DNA of 27,882 nucleotides from an uncultured Chloroflexota bacterium (GTDB taxonomy: Bacteria > Chloroflexota > Anaerolineae > Aggregatilineales > Phototrophicaceae): contig CALJKV010000123.1 in the NCBI GenBank assembly GCA_937974245.1, positions 1-27,882 on the forward strand. The letters are read 5' to 3'. The notes beneath the pieces are model-generated. The model was not told the DNA's origin. It made no database searches and saw nothing but the letters and a program-made list of their open reading frames with translations. Each line of letters begins with the position of its first letter. Position 1 is the stretch's first letter. This document shows, one piece after another, positions 14,882 through 22,397 of this stretch. A program made the position numbers and the translations under genes.

Positions 14882-15619
14882 ATGCCGATTTATGATCCGA
14901 GTCATGTTGAGTACCAGATCACTACCGGCCATATTCATATCGCTACCGAGAGCGGCAGCCAGGTTCCGGCATATTGGGCGCACCCCAACATCGGGTCGAA
15001 ACTCCCCGCCGTCGCGCTGATTCATGACTGGTGGGGTATTACCCCGCTGGTGCGGCGCATGGCGAATCATTTCGCGCAGACCGGGTATTATGTGATTGTG
15101 CCGGATATGTTTGATGGCAAGGTGGCCGCCAACCCGCAAGAAGCGATGGAATTGGTCGAACGGCTGGGCGACCAGGGATTTATACGGGTGGATACGGCGC
15201 TGAGTGTGCTCGAGAAGCACCACCATACCAACAGTAAAGTAGCGGCGGTTGGCCTGGGGATGGGTGGCAGTCTGGCTTTCGAGTCGGCTATCGTTCGCCC
15301 TGACCTGGAGGCGGCGGTAGCGTATGGCGGTTTCCCACAGCGCTACTTAGGGCGATTCAAAGAGGCCAACACGCCGATTCTGGCGTTTTACGGCAGTGAA
15401 GAGCCACATATCCCGCGTTCAGTGATTGAACGACTGCGGCAGGAATTTAAGCAGTCTGTGAAGGCACAGCATGATGTTGTTATGTGCGAAGGTCTGGGGC
15501 ACGACCTGTTCGCCGAAGATCTCTCCGATGCGCAACGCGACGCGGGTCGTATGGCGCTGCGGCGCACCTTCGCTTTCCTGGAGACGTACGTGGGCGGCCC
15601 GACCAAACCGACCCATTAG
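14882..15619 (+). CDS. Dienelactone-hydrolase-like alpha/beta protein lacking the nucleophile
   Basis: The 245-residue protein has the dienelactone hydrolase layout: VPAYWAHPNIGSKLPAVALIHDWWG, VIVPDMFDG, a nucleophile elbow, ILAFYGSEEPHIP and GLGHDLF. In active members the elbow is GxCxGG. Here it reads GLGMGG (124-129), so Gly126 takes the place of Cys, and the acidic residue is Glu174 rather than Asp; His207 is kept. Either the enzyme uses another residue or it is a non-catalytic relative. GAAGGA stands before the ATG. It begins a plus-strand run that continues with lipB 31 bases later. Confidence 0.8.
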   Translation: MPIYDPSHVEYQITTGHIHIATESGSQVPAYWAHPNIGSKLPAVALIHDWWGITPLVRRMANHFAQTGYYVIVPDMFDGKVAANPQEAMELVERLGDQGFIRVDTALSVLEKHHHTNSKVAAVGLGMGGSLAFESAIVRPDLEAAVAYGGFPQRYLGRFKEANTPILAFYGSEEPHIPRSVIERLRQEFKQSVKAQHDVVMCEGLGHDLFAEDLSDAQRDAGRMALRRTFAFLETYVGGPTKPTH

Positions 15620-15650
15620 GCGCAGGAAAAGCGCTGAGTAACAAATAACG

Positions 15651-16328
15651 ATGACGCAATGTGAGGTGGTTTTGCCGGGGTGTGTGCCGTACCAGGCGGC
15701 CTGGGATTGGCAGAATGAACTGGCAGTTGCGCGGGGACGCGGCGAAAACGCAGACCGGTTGCTGCTCCTGGAACATCCCCACACCTATACCTTTGGTTCG
15801 TCCGGCCATGATGAAAATCTGCTACTTTCTCCTGAGGAACTCACACAGCAGGGCATCACCGTGTTTCGGGCTGACCGGGGCGGTGATATCACCTATCATG
15901 GGCCGGGGCAGTTGGTGGGCTACCCGATTATTGCCCTGCCGCGCCATGATGAACGGCTGCGCGTGGATGTGGTGGGGTACGTGCGCGATCTGGAAACGGT
16001 CATCATGCGCACACTGGCCGAATACGGTATCACTGGTCGGCCTGCTGCCGGGCTAACAGGTGTGTGGGTAGATACCCCTCAAGGCGCGGCTAAAATCTGT
16101 GCAATTGGCGTTAAAGTGAATGTGCGTGGCGTGACCAAACACGGGTTTGCGCTCAATGTGAACACGGACTTGCGCTATTTTGATGGGATTATTCCGTGTG
16201 GCATCAAGGATAAAGGCGTCACCAGCGTGGCCGCTCTGATGCGGCAGGCGGTGGATATGTCAGGCGTGGTAGCGCGTGTAATCGTCCATTTTGGCAACGT
16301 GTTCGGGTTTGAGATGATAACCCCGTGA
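15651..16328 (+). CDS. lipB: Octanoyl-[acyl carrier protein]:protein N-octanoyltransferase
   Basis: LipB moves octanoate from octanoyl-ACP to the lipoyl domains of 2-oxoacid dehydrogenases and the glycine cleavage H protein; LipA then inserts sulfur. The 225-residue chain is of standard length. The signature RADRGGDITYHGPGQLVGYP (about 77-96), the catalytic Lys148 in AAKICAIGVKV and the acyl-binding Cys183 in IIPCGIKDKGVTSV are all present, 35 residues apart. No lipA is seen here. The gene lies between a dienelactone-hydrolase-like gene and an alpha/beta hydrolase gene, both codirectional and close, so it is likely part of one transcript. Confidence 0.97.
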   Translation: MTQCEVVLPGCVPYQAAWDWQNELAVARGRGENADRLLLLEHPHTYTFGSSGHDENLLLSPEELTQQGITVFRADRGGDITYHGPGQLVGYPIIALPRHDERLRVDVVGYVRDLETVIMRTLAEYGITGRPAAGLTGVWVDTPQGAAKICAIGVKVNVRGVTKHGFALNVNTDLRYFDGIIPCGIKDKGVTSVAALMRQAVDMSGVVARVIVHFGNVFGFEMITP

Positions 16329-16343
16329 AAGGAACAGACATTC

Positions 16344-17126
16344 ATGCTCCCAAAACTGCTGGATAACCCCCTGATTGTGAATAATCTGTTTTATCCACGT
16401 TCAGCACGCCCCGGTGAAAATAACCCGCCGAATGTCTATGATGGCACGATCCCGGTGGCGGAAGAGGTGGCGTTGGGTTACCGCTTGTATGTGCATACAG
16501 CGGACTCACCCGTGTTGCTGTATTTTCATGGCAACGGGGAAATCGCTCCGGATTATGACAGCATGGCCGAGTTGTTCCATGATGCCGGAGTTTCGCTGCT
16601 GGTGGTGGATTACCGGGGATATGGTTGGAGCAGCGGAAAGCCGCTTATCAGCACGCTGCTGGCCGACGCAGAGGCGGTGTTGAAGGCCGTGCCAGATATT
16701 GTAAAACGGGTGGGCATTACGAATGCGGCGCTGTTCGTGATGGGGCGTTCATTGGGCAGTGCTCCGGCAGCGCATCTGGCGAGTCAGCAACCAGATGCTT
16801 TAAGGGGCGTCATTATTGAAAGTGGTTTCGCGCATGAGCCGTCTCTCTTCCGGCGACTGATGATACCGGAAGATCTGCTCAAGCAGGTGCCGAGTGTATT
16901 CGGTAACGTCGGGAAAATTGCCGGGTCGCATCTGCCACTTCTGGTGATTCATGGCGAAAATGATACACTTATTCCAGTGGAAAATGGACAGACGTTATTC
17001 GATGCTTCACCTGCTGAGGCTAAAATGCTGCTGCGGATCCCCGGTGCGGGACATAATGACCTGCTGATCTATGGTATTGGGCCATATTTCGCTGTATTGC
17101 TGCAGTTTGTAAAAGCACATTCCTGA
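16344..17126 (+). CDS. Alpha/beta hydrolase (serine hydrolase, BEM46/S33-like)
   Basis: The 260-residue protein has LLYFHGNGEIAPDYDS (oxyanion-hole region), LLVVDYRGYGWSSGKP, the nucleophile elbow FVMGRSLGSAPA (GxSxG), the acid region LVIHGENDTLIPVENG and the histidine segment GAGHNDL. The complete Ser-Asp-His triad contrasts with the inactive-looking hydrolase two genes upstream. There is no signal peptide. AAGGAA lies ahead of the ATG, and the gene starts 15 bases after lipB. The substrate cannot be inferred. Its stop codon lies 33 bases before the preferred start of the selenoprotein candidate. Confidence 0.85.
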   Translation: MLPKLLDNPLIVNNLFYPRSARPGENNPPNVYDGTIPVAEEVALGYRLYVHTADSPVLLYFHGNGEIAPDYDSMAELFHDAGVSLLVVDYRGYGWSSGKPLISTLLADAEAVLKAVPDIVKRVGITNAALFVMGRSLGSAPAAHLASQQPDALRGVIIESGFAHEPSLFRRLMIPEDLLKQVPSVFGNVGKIAGSHLPLLVIHGENDTLIPVENGQTLFDASPAEAKMLLRIPGAGHNDLLIYGIGPYFAVLLQFVKAHS

Positions 17127-17159
17127 TGGATGATTTTGATTTTGATATGGAACGATGCG

Positions 17160-17657
17160 ATGAATTCTGAATCAACAGAGACGCCGGAAATCCCTATTGA
17201 CGCGGGCGGCTCCCGATTAGGGCGGTGGGTCGCCGGGGTGCTGCTGCTGGGGCTGCTGGGCATGTTGGGGTATGTACTGGCGGTTGGCCTGACAGCAGAT
17301 AAAACCGAACGGGTTACTGCCGGGCGCACCGCCGGGCGTACAGTGGAAGCGCAGTTTGCCCGCGCTGATGACACCGTGACACTGCTGATGTTCGAGGCCG
17401 ATGGCTGACCGTACTGCCTCCGGCAAAAATCCATCGTGGATGGGTTAGCACAGACTTATGACGGCCAGTTGGTGGTTGAATACGCCAATGTGGGCGACGC
17501 AGACAAGCGACCCTTGAAAGTGCGCTACAGCGTGACCTCGACACCGATTACTATCATTTTTAATGAACGCGGTCAGGTGGTAGCGATCTACCAGGGGCTG
17601 CAAACTGAAGCCACACTGCGCCGTGGTATCAACGATGCTTTAGCGGAGAACGGCTAG
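17160..17657 (+). CDS. Membrane-anchored thioredoxin-fold protein, candidate selenoprotein (in-frame UGA)
   Basis: Read through the TGA at 17406-17408, this frame gives 165 residues. An acidic N-terminus is followed by one membrane helix (about residues 23-45) and a thioredoxin-like domain. The active site reads FEADG-U-PYCLRQ, with the TGA (residue 83) exactly at the first Cys of a CXXC motif and Cys86 as the second. After it, VVEYANVGDADKRPLKVRYS and VTSTPITIIF give the usual beta strand and cis-proline (Pro129). Both halves are in the same frame with no other stop. A SECIS-like hairpin follows the TGA. It is probably a membrane-bound thiol-disulfide or peroxide-linked oxidoreductase facing outward. 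ATG at 17160 has GGAA seven bases upstream; ATG at 17130 is an alternative. A nonsense mutation is the rival explanation. Confidence 0.8.
17406..17408 (+). other. In-frame UGA, predicted selenocysteine codon
   Basis: TGA falls at the first position of a C/U-x-x-C redox motif (U-P-Y-C) in an otherwise uninterrupted thioredoxin-like frame. Coding similarity to the thioredoxin fold continues directly after it. Confidence 0.75.
17428..17446 (+). promoter_or_regulatory. Candidate bacterial SECIS hairpin
   Basis: AATCCATC (17428-17435) pairs with GATGGGTT (17439-17446), eight pairs with one U-G, closing a GUG loop. The loop opens with GU and begins 28 bases after the UGA, inside the 16-37 base range generally described for bacterial SECIS elements, which also need a G early in the loop. 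Confidence 0.65.
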
Positions 17658-18175
17658 GGCTGAATCACGCCGCAGACCGGGGCTTCCCAGTTCAGGCGAG
17701 TATGCTCCTGTAAAATAGCATCTATCTTTTCGGCGATATCGGGCGGGTAGGGCGAAGTCCGCCGCACGCGCATATCGGCATGTGAGCCTAATACTTCCAA
17801 CGTCGCTGCCAGGACTTCGGTGGTTTCGTTTACCATGAAGTGCATGAAATGAATGCGTTTGGCGGAACGTCCCAGGATGCGGGTATGAATGGCAACTGTT
17901 TCACCCAGGCGTACTTCCGCCAGATAGCGGATGAAGTGCTGTAGGGCGAAGCCTCCGGCCTGTTCGCGCTGGTAGTACTCGATATTCATGCCGAAGTGGT
18001 CGAAAAACTTCCAGGCGGCATCATCGAAAATAGCCATATACCAGCGAATGTTCATGTGGCCCATTGCATCCAGATGCTCCGGCATGATTGTGGCGCGGTG
18101 AAAACTGGGCAGTTCAGCGATATTTTCCAGAGGAATCATGATTAAAGCGTGTTCCTGTCTGCTGCTCTTGGTCAT
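17654..18175 (-). CDS. Acyl-CoA thioesterase, hotdog fold (4HBT family)
   Basis: The 173-residue protein carries the 4-hydroxybenzoyl-CoA thioesterase type motif HLDAMGHMNIRWYMAIFDDA, with the Asp and the HMN active-site segment, followed by FIRYLAEVRLGETVAIHTRILG and FMHFMVNETTEVLAA, typical hotdog strands. It hydrolyses acyl-CoA thioesters; the chain length is unknown. I use ATG at 18173-18175; TTG-like extension to 18196 or ATG at 18137-18139 are possible and none has a good Shine-Dalgarno. The gene converges on the selenoprotein candidate: the four bases CTAG (17654-17657) supply the TAG stop on each strand. The divergent phosphatase gene begins about 105 bases upstream. Confidence 0.85.
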   Translation of the reverse strand: MTKSSRQEHALIMIPLENIAELPSFHRATIMPEHLDAMGHMNIRWYMAIFDDAAWKFFDHFGMNIEYYQREQAGGFALQHFIRYLAEVRLGETVAIHTRILGRSAKRIHFMHFMVNETTEVLAATLEVLGSHADMRVRRTSPYPPDIAEKIDAILQEHTRLNWEAPVCGVIQP

Positions 18176-18280
18176 AATGTCCAAAAATAATACCACTTAT
18201 TGACAGTCGCACCAGGGTTCACAAACCCCACCGGACACTGTAGAATTTGTCCTGTTTGCACGTCGGGGAGACGCGATAGC

Positions 18281-19123
18281 ATGAATGATACCCGCTGGAC
18301 AAGCTATGATCTGGTGTTTTTCGATTGTGATAGCACCCTTTCAACCATTGAAGGTATTGATGAACTGGCACGTTTGAAGGGCAAAGAGTGGCGTGTTGGT
18401 GTATTGACCGACAAGGCCATGAATGGCGATCTCGACCTGGCTGAGGTCTATGGCAAGCGGCTGCAAGCCATCCGTCCGACGCGCGGGCAGTTGCAGGCCA
18501 TTGAAGATCGTTACTGGGAGACGACGGTGCCGGATGCGCTGGAAGTCATCGGGGCGCTGCGTTTCCTGGGCAAGCAGGTTTTCATCATCAGCGGTGGGCT
18601 GGCCGAGCCGGTACGTGGTTTCGGGCGGCGCCTGGGTGTTCTGCCGGAGAATATCCGCGCTGTCGAGATTGAATATGACGAGTTGGCGGGTGAGTGGTGG
18701 CGTTATAACCAACCTGAAACACACCAACAGCAGGCCTACCTGGATTATGATGAGGGGCCGTTGACGGTCTCCAGCGGCAAGCCGGATATTATTCGGGCGC
18801 TGGCGGGGGATAAGCATGGTCGCCGCCTCATGATCGGGGACGGCGCTTCTGACCTTGCGACCCGCAGTGTTGTGGATTTGTTTGTGGGCTTTGGCGGGGT
18901 GGTCAGCCGTCAGAAAGTTCGTGATGGGGCGGACGTGTTCATCAGCGTGAATTCGCTTGCGCCGGTGCTGCCGTTGGCCGCCGGGCCGAGTGGGTTTGCG
19001 CGGGTGATCGGCAGCCCACACCAGGCCGTTTTCCAGAAAGGGCTTGATCTGATTAAAGAGTCGGGCTTGTTAATTCAGAACGATGATTTGCGACGGGCGT
19101 TTCGTGTCGCGTTTGGACAATGA
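18281..19123 (+). CDS. HAD-family phosphatase, phosphoserine phosphatase-like
   Basis: The 280-residue protein has the phosphoserine phosphatase arrangement of HAD motifs: VFFDCDSTLSTIEGIDELAR (motif I with the two Asp residues), FIISGGLAEPV (motif II), SSGKPDIIRAL (motif III Lys) and MIGDGASDLA (motif IV). It would release phosphate from O-phosphoserine or a similar monophosphate. Phosphoserine phosphatase is supported by the overall pattern and by a SerA-like gene at the end of the same run, but the SerA-like enzyme itself looks altered. ATG at 18281 has GGGGAG ten bases upstream; the 27-residue extension to 18200 carries no motif. The next gene overlaps its stop (ATGATGATG). Confidence 0.85.
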   Translation: MNDTRWTSYDLVFFDCDSTLSTIEGIDELARLKGKEWRVGVLTDKAMNGDLDLAEVYGKRLQAIRPTRGQLQAIEDRYWETTVPDALEVIGALRFLGKQVFIISGGLAEPVRGFGRRLGVLPENIRAVEIEYDELAGEWWRYNQPETHQQQAYLDYDEGPLTVSSGKPDIIRALAGDKHGRRLMIGDGASDLATRSVVDLFVGFGGVVSRQKVRDGADVFISVNSLAPVLPLAAGPSGFARVIGSPHQAVFQKGLDLIKESGLLIQNDDLRRAFRVAFGQ

Positions 19124-19794
19124 TGATGACAGTAAATTGGCAACCACAAGCGATTATTTTTGATATGGACGGTCTGCTGGTCGATTCCGAGCCGGTATGG
19201 CACGCGGCGGAAACGGATTTGATCGAATCGCGGGGCCACCAGTATACCAAGGAAGTTCGTGCCCAGATTATTGGGCTACGGGTGGACGAGTTTTTTGAGA
19301 AGCTCAACGCAGTCTATCACTTTGATGAGAGCGTAGACGAGCTTTACAGCGAACTCATGGATCGGATGCTGCGCCTGATCCCCCGTAAGGTCAAGCCACA
19401 ACCCGGTGCGTCAGAACTGGTGGCGTATGTCCAGGGCAGTGGACTTCCCACGGCTATCGCGTCAAGCTCTCCTATGTCCATCATCAACGCGACAGTTGTT
19501 TCACAGGGATGGGAGCATGTCTTCTCGTTGCGCTGTTCGGCGGATGATGACGCGCGTGGCAAACCTGCACCGGATGTGTATCTGCGAGCGGCGCGGTTAC
19601 TGGGGGTTGCACCGGAAAACTGCCTGGCGCTGGAAGACAGCCCCGCCGGAGCGCGGGCGGCAGTCGCGGCAGGGATGACCTGTTATGCAGTGCCGGACAG
19701 TACCCACAGCGGGCCGGACGCCTTTCAGGGCATCACGCCCCATGTTTTTGCTGACCTTCATGACGTCCTTCGCAAGCTAAATGATTATGCCTGA
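19120..19794 (+). CDS. HAD hydrolase, beta-phosphoglucomutase-like (subfamily IA)
   Basis: The 224-residue protein has AIIFDMDGLLVDSEPVW (motif I DxDG), AIASSSPMSIINATV (motif II), GKPAPDVYLRAARLLGV (motif III) and ALEDSPAGARAAVAAGM (motif IV), with a helical cap between residues 25 and 95. Such proteins are sugar-phosphate phosphatases or mutases; the DGLLVDSEP opening is common in 2-deoxyglucose-6-phosphate-type phosphatases. Substrate assignment is not possible. Its start codon overlaps the stop of the upstream phosphatase (19120-19123), so the two are translationally coupled. The dedA-like gene follows five bases later. Confidence 0.88.
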   Translation: MMMTVNWQPQAIIFDMDGLLVDSEPVWHAAETDLIESRGHQYTKEVRAQIIGLRVDEFFEKLNAVYHFDESVDELYSELMDRMLRLIPRKVKPQPGASELVAYVQGSGLPTAIASSSPMSIINATVVSQGWEHVFSLRCSADDDARGKPAPDVYLRAARLLGVAPENCLALEDSPAGARAAVAAGMTCYAVPDSTHSGPDAFQGITPHVFADLHDVLRKLNDYA

Positions 19795-19799
19795 TCTCT

Positions 19800-20465
19800 A
19801 TGCTGACTGACCTGATTGAGGGCGTCACCCGGTTGCTAGAACAACTCGTGGGTTCTTTTGGTGCGCCAGGCATTGGCCTGGTCGCTTTGTTTGAGAACCT
19901 GTTCCCCCTCACGCCTTCAGAATTTCTGTACCCGCTGGCAGGTAAAATGGCCTATGACGGCAAAATTACGCCCTTAGCGATCATTGTGGCCGGGGTGATT
20001 GGGTCATTGGCCGGGTCGTTGATTTTTTATACTCTGGGACGGCAGCTGGGTGAGGATCGTGTCCGCGCCGGGATTGGTCGGTATGGTACACTGGATTGGC
20101 GCTGGATCCACCTGAGCATTTTTACGGTGCAGGATTATGACCGAGCAATGGGGTTATTCCGGCGCCGGGGTGGGGTGATTGTGTTCGTGGCGCGGCTGCT
20201 GCCGATGGTACACGGCGTCGTCTCGATTCCCGCTGGAGTTGCCCGCATGAACCTTATCATGTTTGTCATTTATACCGCACTGGGGGCGGCGTTGTGGATT
20301 GCGCCCTTTACACTGTTCGGCATGTGGTTGGGGCAGAACTGGGAACAGGTGCTGGGTTGGATGGATGTCTATCAGAATGTGATGTATGTGTTGATGGCTT
20401 TCGCCCTGGGCTGGTATATCCTGCGCCGCCGCCAGCGGGCTGCCCGCATGACAACACCGGAATGA
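19800..20465 (+). CDS. DedA-family membrane protein
   Basis: The 221-residue protein has about five hydrophobic segments. LVALFENLFPLTPSEFLYPLAG is the DedA N-terminal re-entrant motif with its acidic residues, and FVARLLPMVHGVVSIPAGVARMN is the conserved VTT/SNARE-associated domain motif with the functional Arg. DedA proteins are implicated in flipping phospholipids or carrier lipids such as undecaprenyl phosphate across the membrane. It sits directly before a phospholipid-synthesis gene, which fits lipid traffic. It starts five bases after the HAD gene without a visible Shine-Dalgarno, so translation is probably coupled. Confidence 0.93.
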   Translation: MLTDLIEGVTRLLEQLVGSFGAPGIGLVALFENLFPLTPSEFLYPLAGKMAYDGKITPLAIIVAGVIGSLAGSLIFYTLGRQLGEDRVRAGIGRYGTLDWRWIHLSIFTVQDYDRAMGLFRRRGGVIVFVARLLPMVHGVVSIPAGVARMNLIMFVIYTALGAALWIAPFTLFGMWLGQNWEQVLGWMDVYQNVMYVLMAFALGWYILRRRQRAARMTTPE

Positions 20466-20475
20466 GGGCTGGGTT

Positions 20476-21168
20476 ATGTTGAAGATTGTGGCCTGGACAG
20501 TCCACTTTTATACAGCGCTCGGCGGTCTGCTCGGTGTATTTGCTTTATTCGCCGCCGCTGTGGGGCAGGTGCGCCTGGCGTTCCTGATGCTTATCATCAC
20601 GATGTTGATTGACGGCACAGACGGCATTTTGGCACGGCGGGTTCGGGTGAGCGAGACGCTCCCCGGCTTCAGTGGTGCTGAAATGGATAATGTGATTGAC
20701 ACGCTCACATTTGTCTGGGTACCGGTGTTTATTATGGGAATGCAGGGGCTGCTGCCGCACTGGTTGTGGTTGACTGTCCCGGTGTTCGCGGCGCTGTATG
20801 CTTACGGCCAGGTTGAGATGAAAACCAAAGACGCTTTTTTCCTCGGTTTTCCCAGCTATTGGAGCACCGTCGCGTTGTATTTGTACTGGCTGCGCCCTGA
20901 ACCTGCCATCTCAGTGCTGCTGGTCGTCATTCCCGGTGTGTTGACGTTCATTCCCACTCGCTACCTGTATCCCAGCAAAAACCCAATTCTGTGGCGTCTC
21001 ACCTGGACTCTGGCAGGGCTGTGGTTTTTGCTGGTGATCTACCTCTTGTTCCAGGAAGTCCCCGAACCGGCGCTAGTGTCGTTGAGTCTGTTTTTTCCGG
21101 TCTACTACCTGGCGGCCAGCTTCATTATTGATTGGCGGGTGCGGCGCAACCAACTACACGTGACCTGA
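20476..21168 (+). CDS. pcs: CDP-alcohol phosphatidyltransferase, phosphatidylcholine synthase-like
   Basis: The 230-residue polytopic protein has about eight membrane segments. The CDP-alcohol signature runs from LIDGTDGILARR through VSETLPGFSGAEMDNVIDTLTF: DGxDGxxAR, then Gly and the D-x3-D pair. The spacing and the sequences AWTVHFYTALGG and LPGFSGAEMDNVIDTLT resemble bacterial phosphatidylcholine synthases, which condense CDP-diacylglycerol with choline. A phosphatidylserine or other transferase remains possible. GAGGG stands six bases ahead of the ATG. It begins 10 bases after the dedA-like gene, which suggests a shared role in membrane lipids. Confidence 0.8.
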   Translation: MLKIVAWTVHFYTALGGLLGVFALFAAAVGQVRLAFLMLIITMLIDGTDGILARRVRVSETLPGFSGAEMDNVIDTLTFVWVPVFIMGMQGLLPHWLWLTVPVFAALYAYGQVEMKTKDAFFLGFPSYWSTVALYLYWLRPEPAISVLLVVIPGVLTFIPTRYLYPSKNPILWRLTWTLAGLWFLLVIYLLFQEVPEPALVSLSLFFPVYYLAASFIIDWRVRRNQLHVT

Positions 21169-21257
21169 GACGAATTGACTCGGAAGGCCAATGCCTTAAG
21201 ATAGGGATAGGTTTTGAACCTGATTTCTCTATAGCGTGGTGTGAAGGAGTGACAGAA

Positions 21258-22391
21258 ATGCGTAACCGACGATTGGTGTGGGTGCTGGTTTTACTATTGG
21301 TGCTGGCAGCCTGGCCGGCCCAGGCAGCTGAAAAAGTCAGCTATGTGAGCCAACCTGATGACGTTTACATCTTCCTGAATGACATCGCTTTTGCTCATGA
21401 TGCTATCTCGCTCCCGGCCAATGTGGATGTGCAGGTGTTTTTGCCGCAGCAGATGATTATCAGCACACTGGTGGTACGCGAAGAAGGGGAGCGAGTCACG
21501 ACCTACCGGGTTCGTCAGCAGAACGGCCAGATCGTCCTGGAGTGGTCACGGGCGGAGTCCGGGGAAGACCTGCGCGAGATTACGCTGGAATACCTGTTTA
21601 GCGGATTGGGCTGGACTCCCCGCTACGATATGTGGTTGGGCGATGTGACGGATACCACAGTTGGTTTTGACTTTTTTGCTGAAATCCGCAACACCGCGTT
21701 GGAGTTAGACGACGTGTTGACACATCTCATCGCCGGGCGGGTAGATACCTCCCAGCAGGTGGATACGCTGTCGCGCATCACGGCCAACCAGTATATCGCC
21801 GGATATGAAGAATCAGGTTCGGTTTCGTCGGGCGAGGTAGGCGCGGCAACTATCCAGTACATTTATGAGCCGGGGATGCTGACAGCGGCGCAGGGTGACC
21901 TGGTATATGTTCAGCTCGCGCAAAACACGCTGCCTGCCCGGCGCTTGTTGTTATGGAATGCGGCGGCTGACCAACAGGTGAGCAGTATCTACAAAGTCCG
22001 CAATAATTCCAATCTGCCGCTGACGGAAGGCATCGTGCGTTCTTACCAGAATGGTATTTTTATTGGCAGTGACTTTATCGAAATCACACCAGTGGGCAGT
22101 GAAGGCAGCATCACAGTCGGCAAGCTCCAGGATGTTCGGGTAAACCGCAGCGAGAGTACAACGGCTATTCAAGAGTTGTTTTATGACACCCTGTATCAAG
22201 TTGAACTCTCCCTGGAGAATTTTGGCACCGAACCGCTGGAAATTGAAGTGGTTGACTCGCGGCGTTGGGATGGTGAGTTGTTCGTGTTTTCCACCGAGCC
22301 GGAACAGGATGCCAACAATCTGCTGCGCTGGACGATGACGATTGCACCGGGCGAAACCGTGACGATTACCTACGAGTACAAGACGAGATAG
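21258..22391 (+). CDS. Secreted DUF4139-like protein
   Basis: From ATG at 21258 (GAAGGAGT seven bases upstream) the protein has 377 residues. MRNRRLVWVLVLLLVLAAWP followed by AQA is a clear signal peptide. The body is beta-rich: SGLGWTPRYDMWLGDV and FFAEIRNTALELDDVLTHLIAGRVDTSQ, then VRNNSNLPLTEGIVRSYQNG with FIGSDFIEITPVGSEGSITVGKLQDVRVNR, resembling the DUF4139 / mucoidy-inhibitor-like fold. Function is unknown; an extracytoplasmic structural or binding role is likely. The N-terminal extension to 21132 overlaps the previous gene and is rejected. It is 89 bases past pcs and 6 before the serA-like gene. Confidence 0.75.
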   Translation: MRNRRLVWVLVLLLVLAAWPAQAAEKVSYVSQPDDVYIFLNDIAFAHDAISLPANVDVQVFLPQQMIISTLVVREEGERVTTYRVRQQNGQIVLEWSRAESGEDLREITLEYLFSGLGWTPRYDMWLGDVTDTTVGFDFFAEIRNTALELDDVLTHLIAGRVDTSQQVDTLSRITANQYIAGYEESGSVSSGEVGAATIQYIYEPGMLTAAQGDLVYVQLAQNTLPARRLLLWNAAADQQVSSIYKVRNNSNLPLTEGIVRSYQNGIFIGSDFIEITPVGSEGSITVGKLQDVRVNRSESTTAIQELFYDTLYQVELSLENFGTEPLEIEVVDSRRWDGELFVFSTEPEQDANNLLRWTMTIAPGETVTITYEYKTR

Positions 22392-22397
22392 CGACTA

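Noticed and set aside
17130..17657. Two separate small genes (17130-17408 and 17436-17657) or a pseudogene broken by a nonsense codon
   Set aside because: The stop falls precisely on a redox Cys position, the frame is unbroken on both sides, and a SECIS-like hairpin follows at the right distance. A lesion is possible but is the less simple reading.
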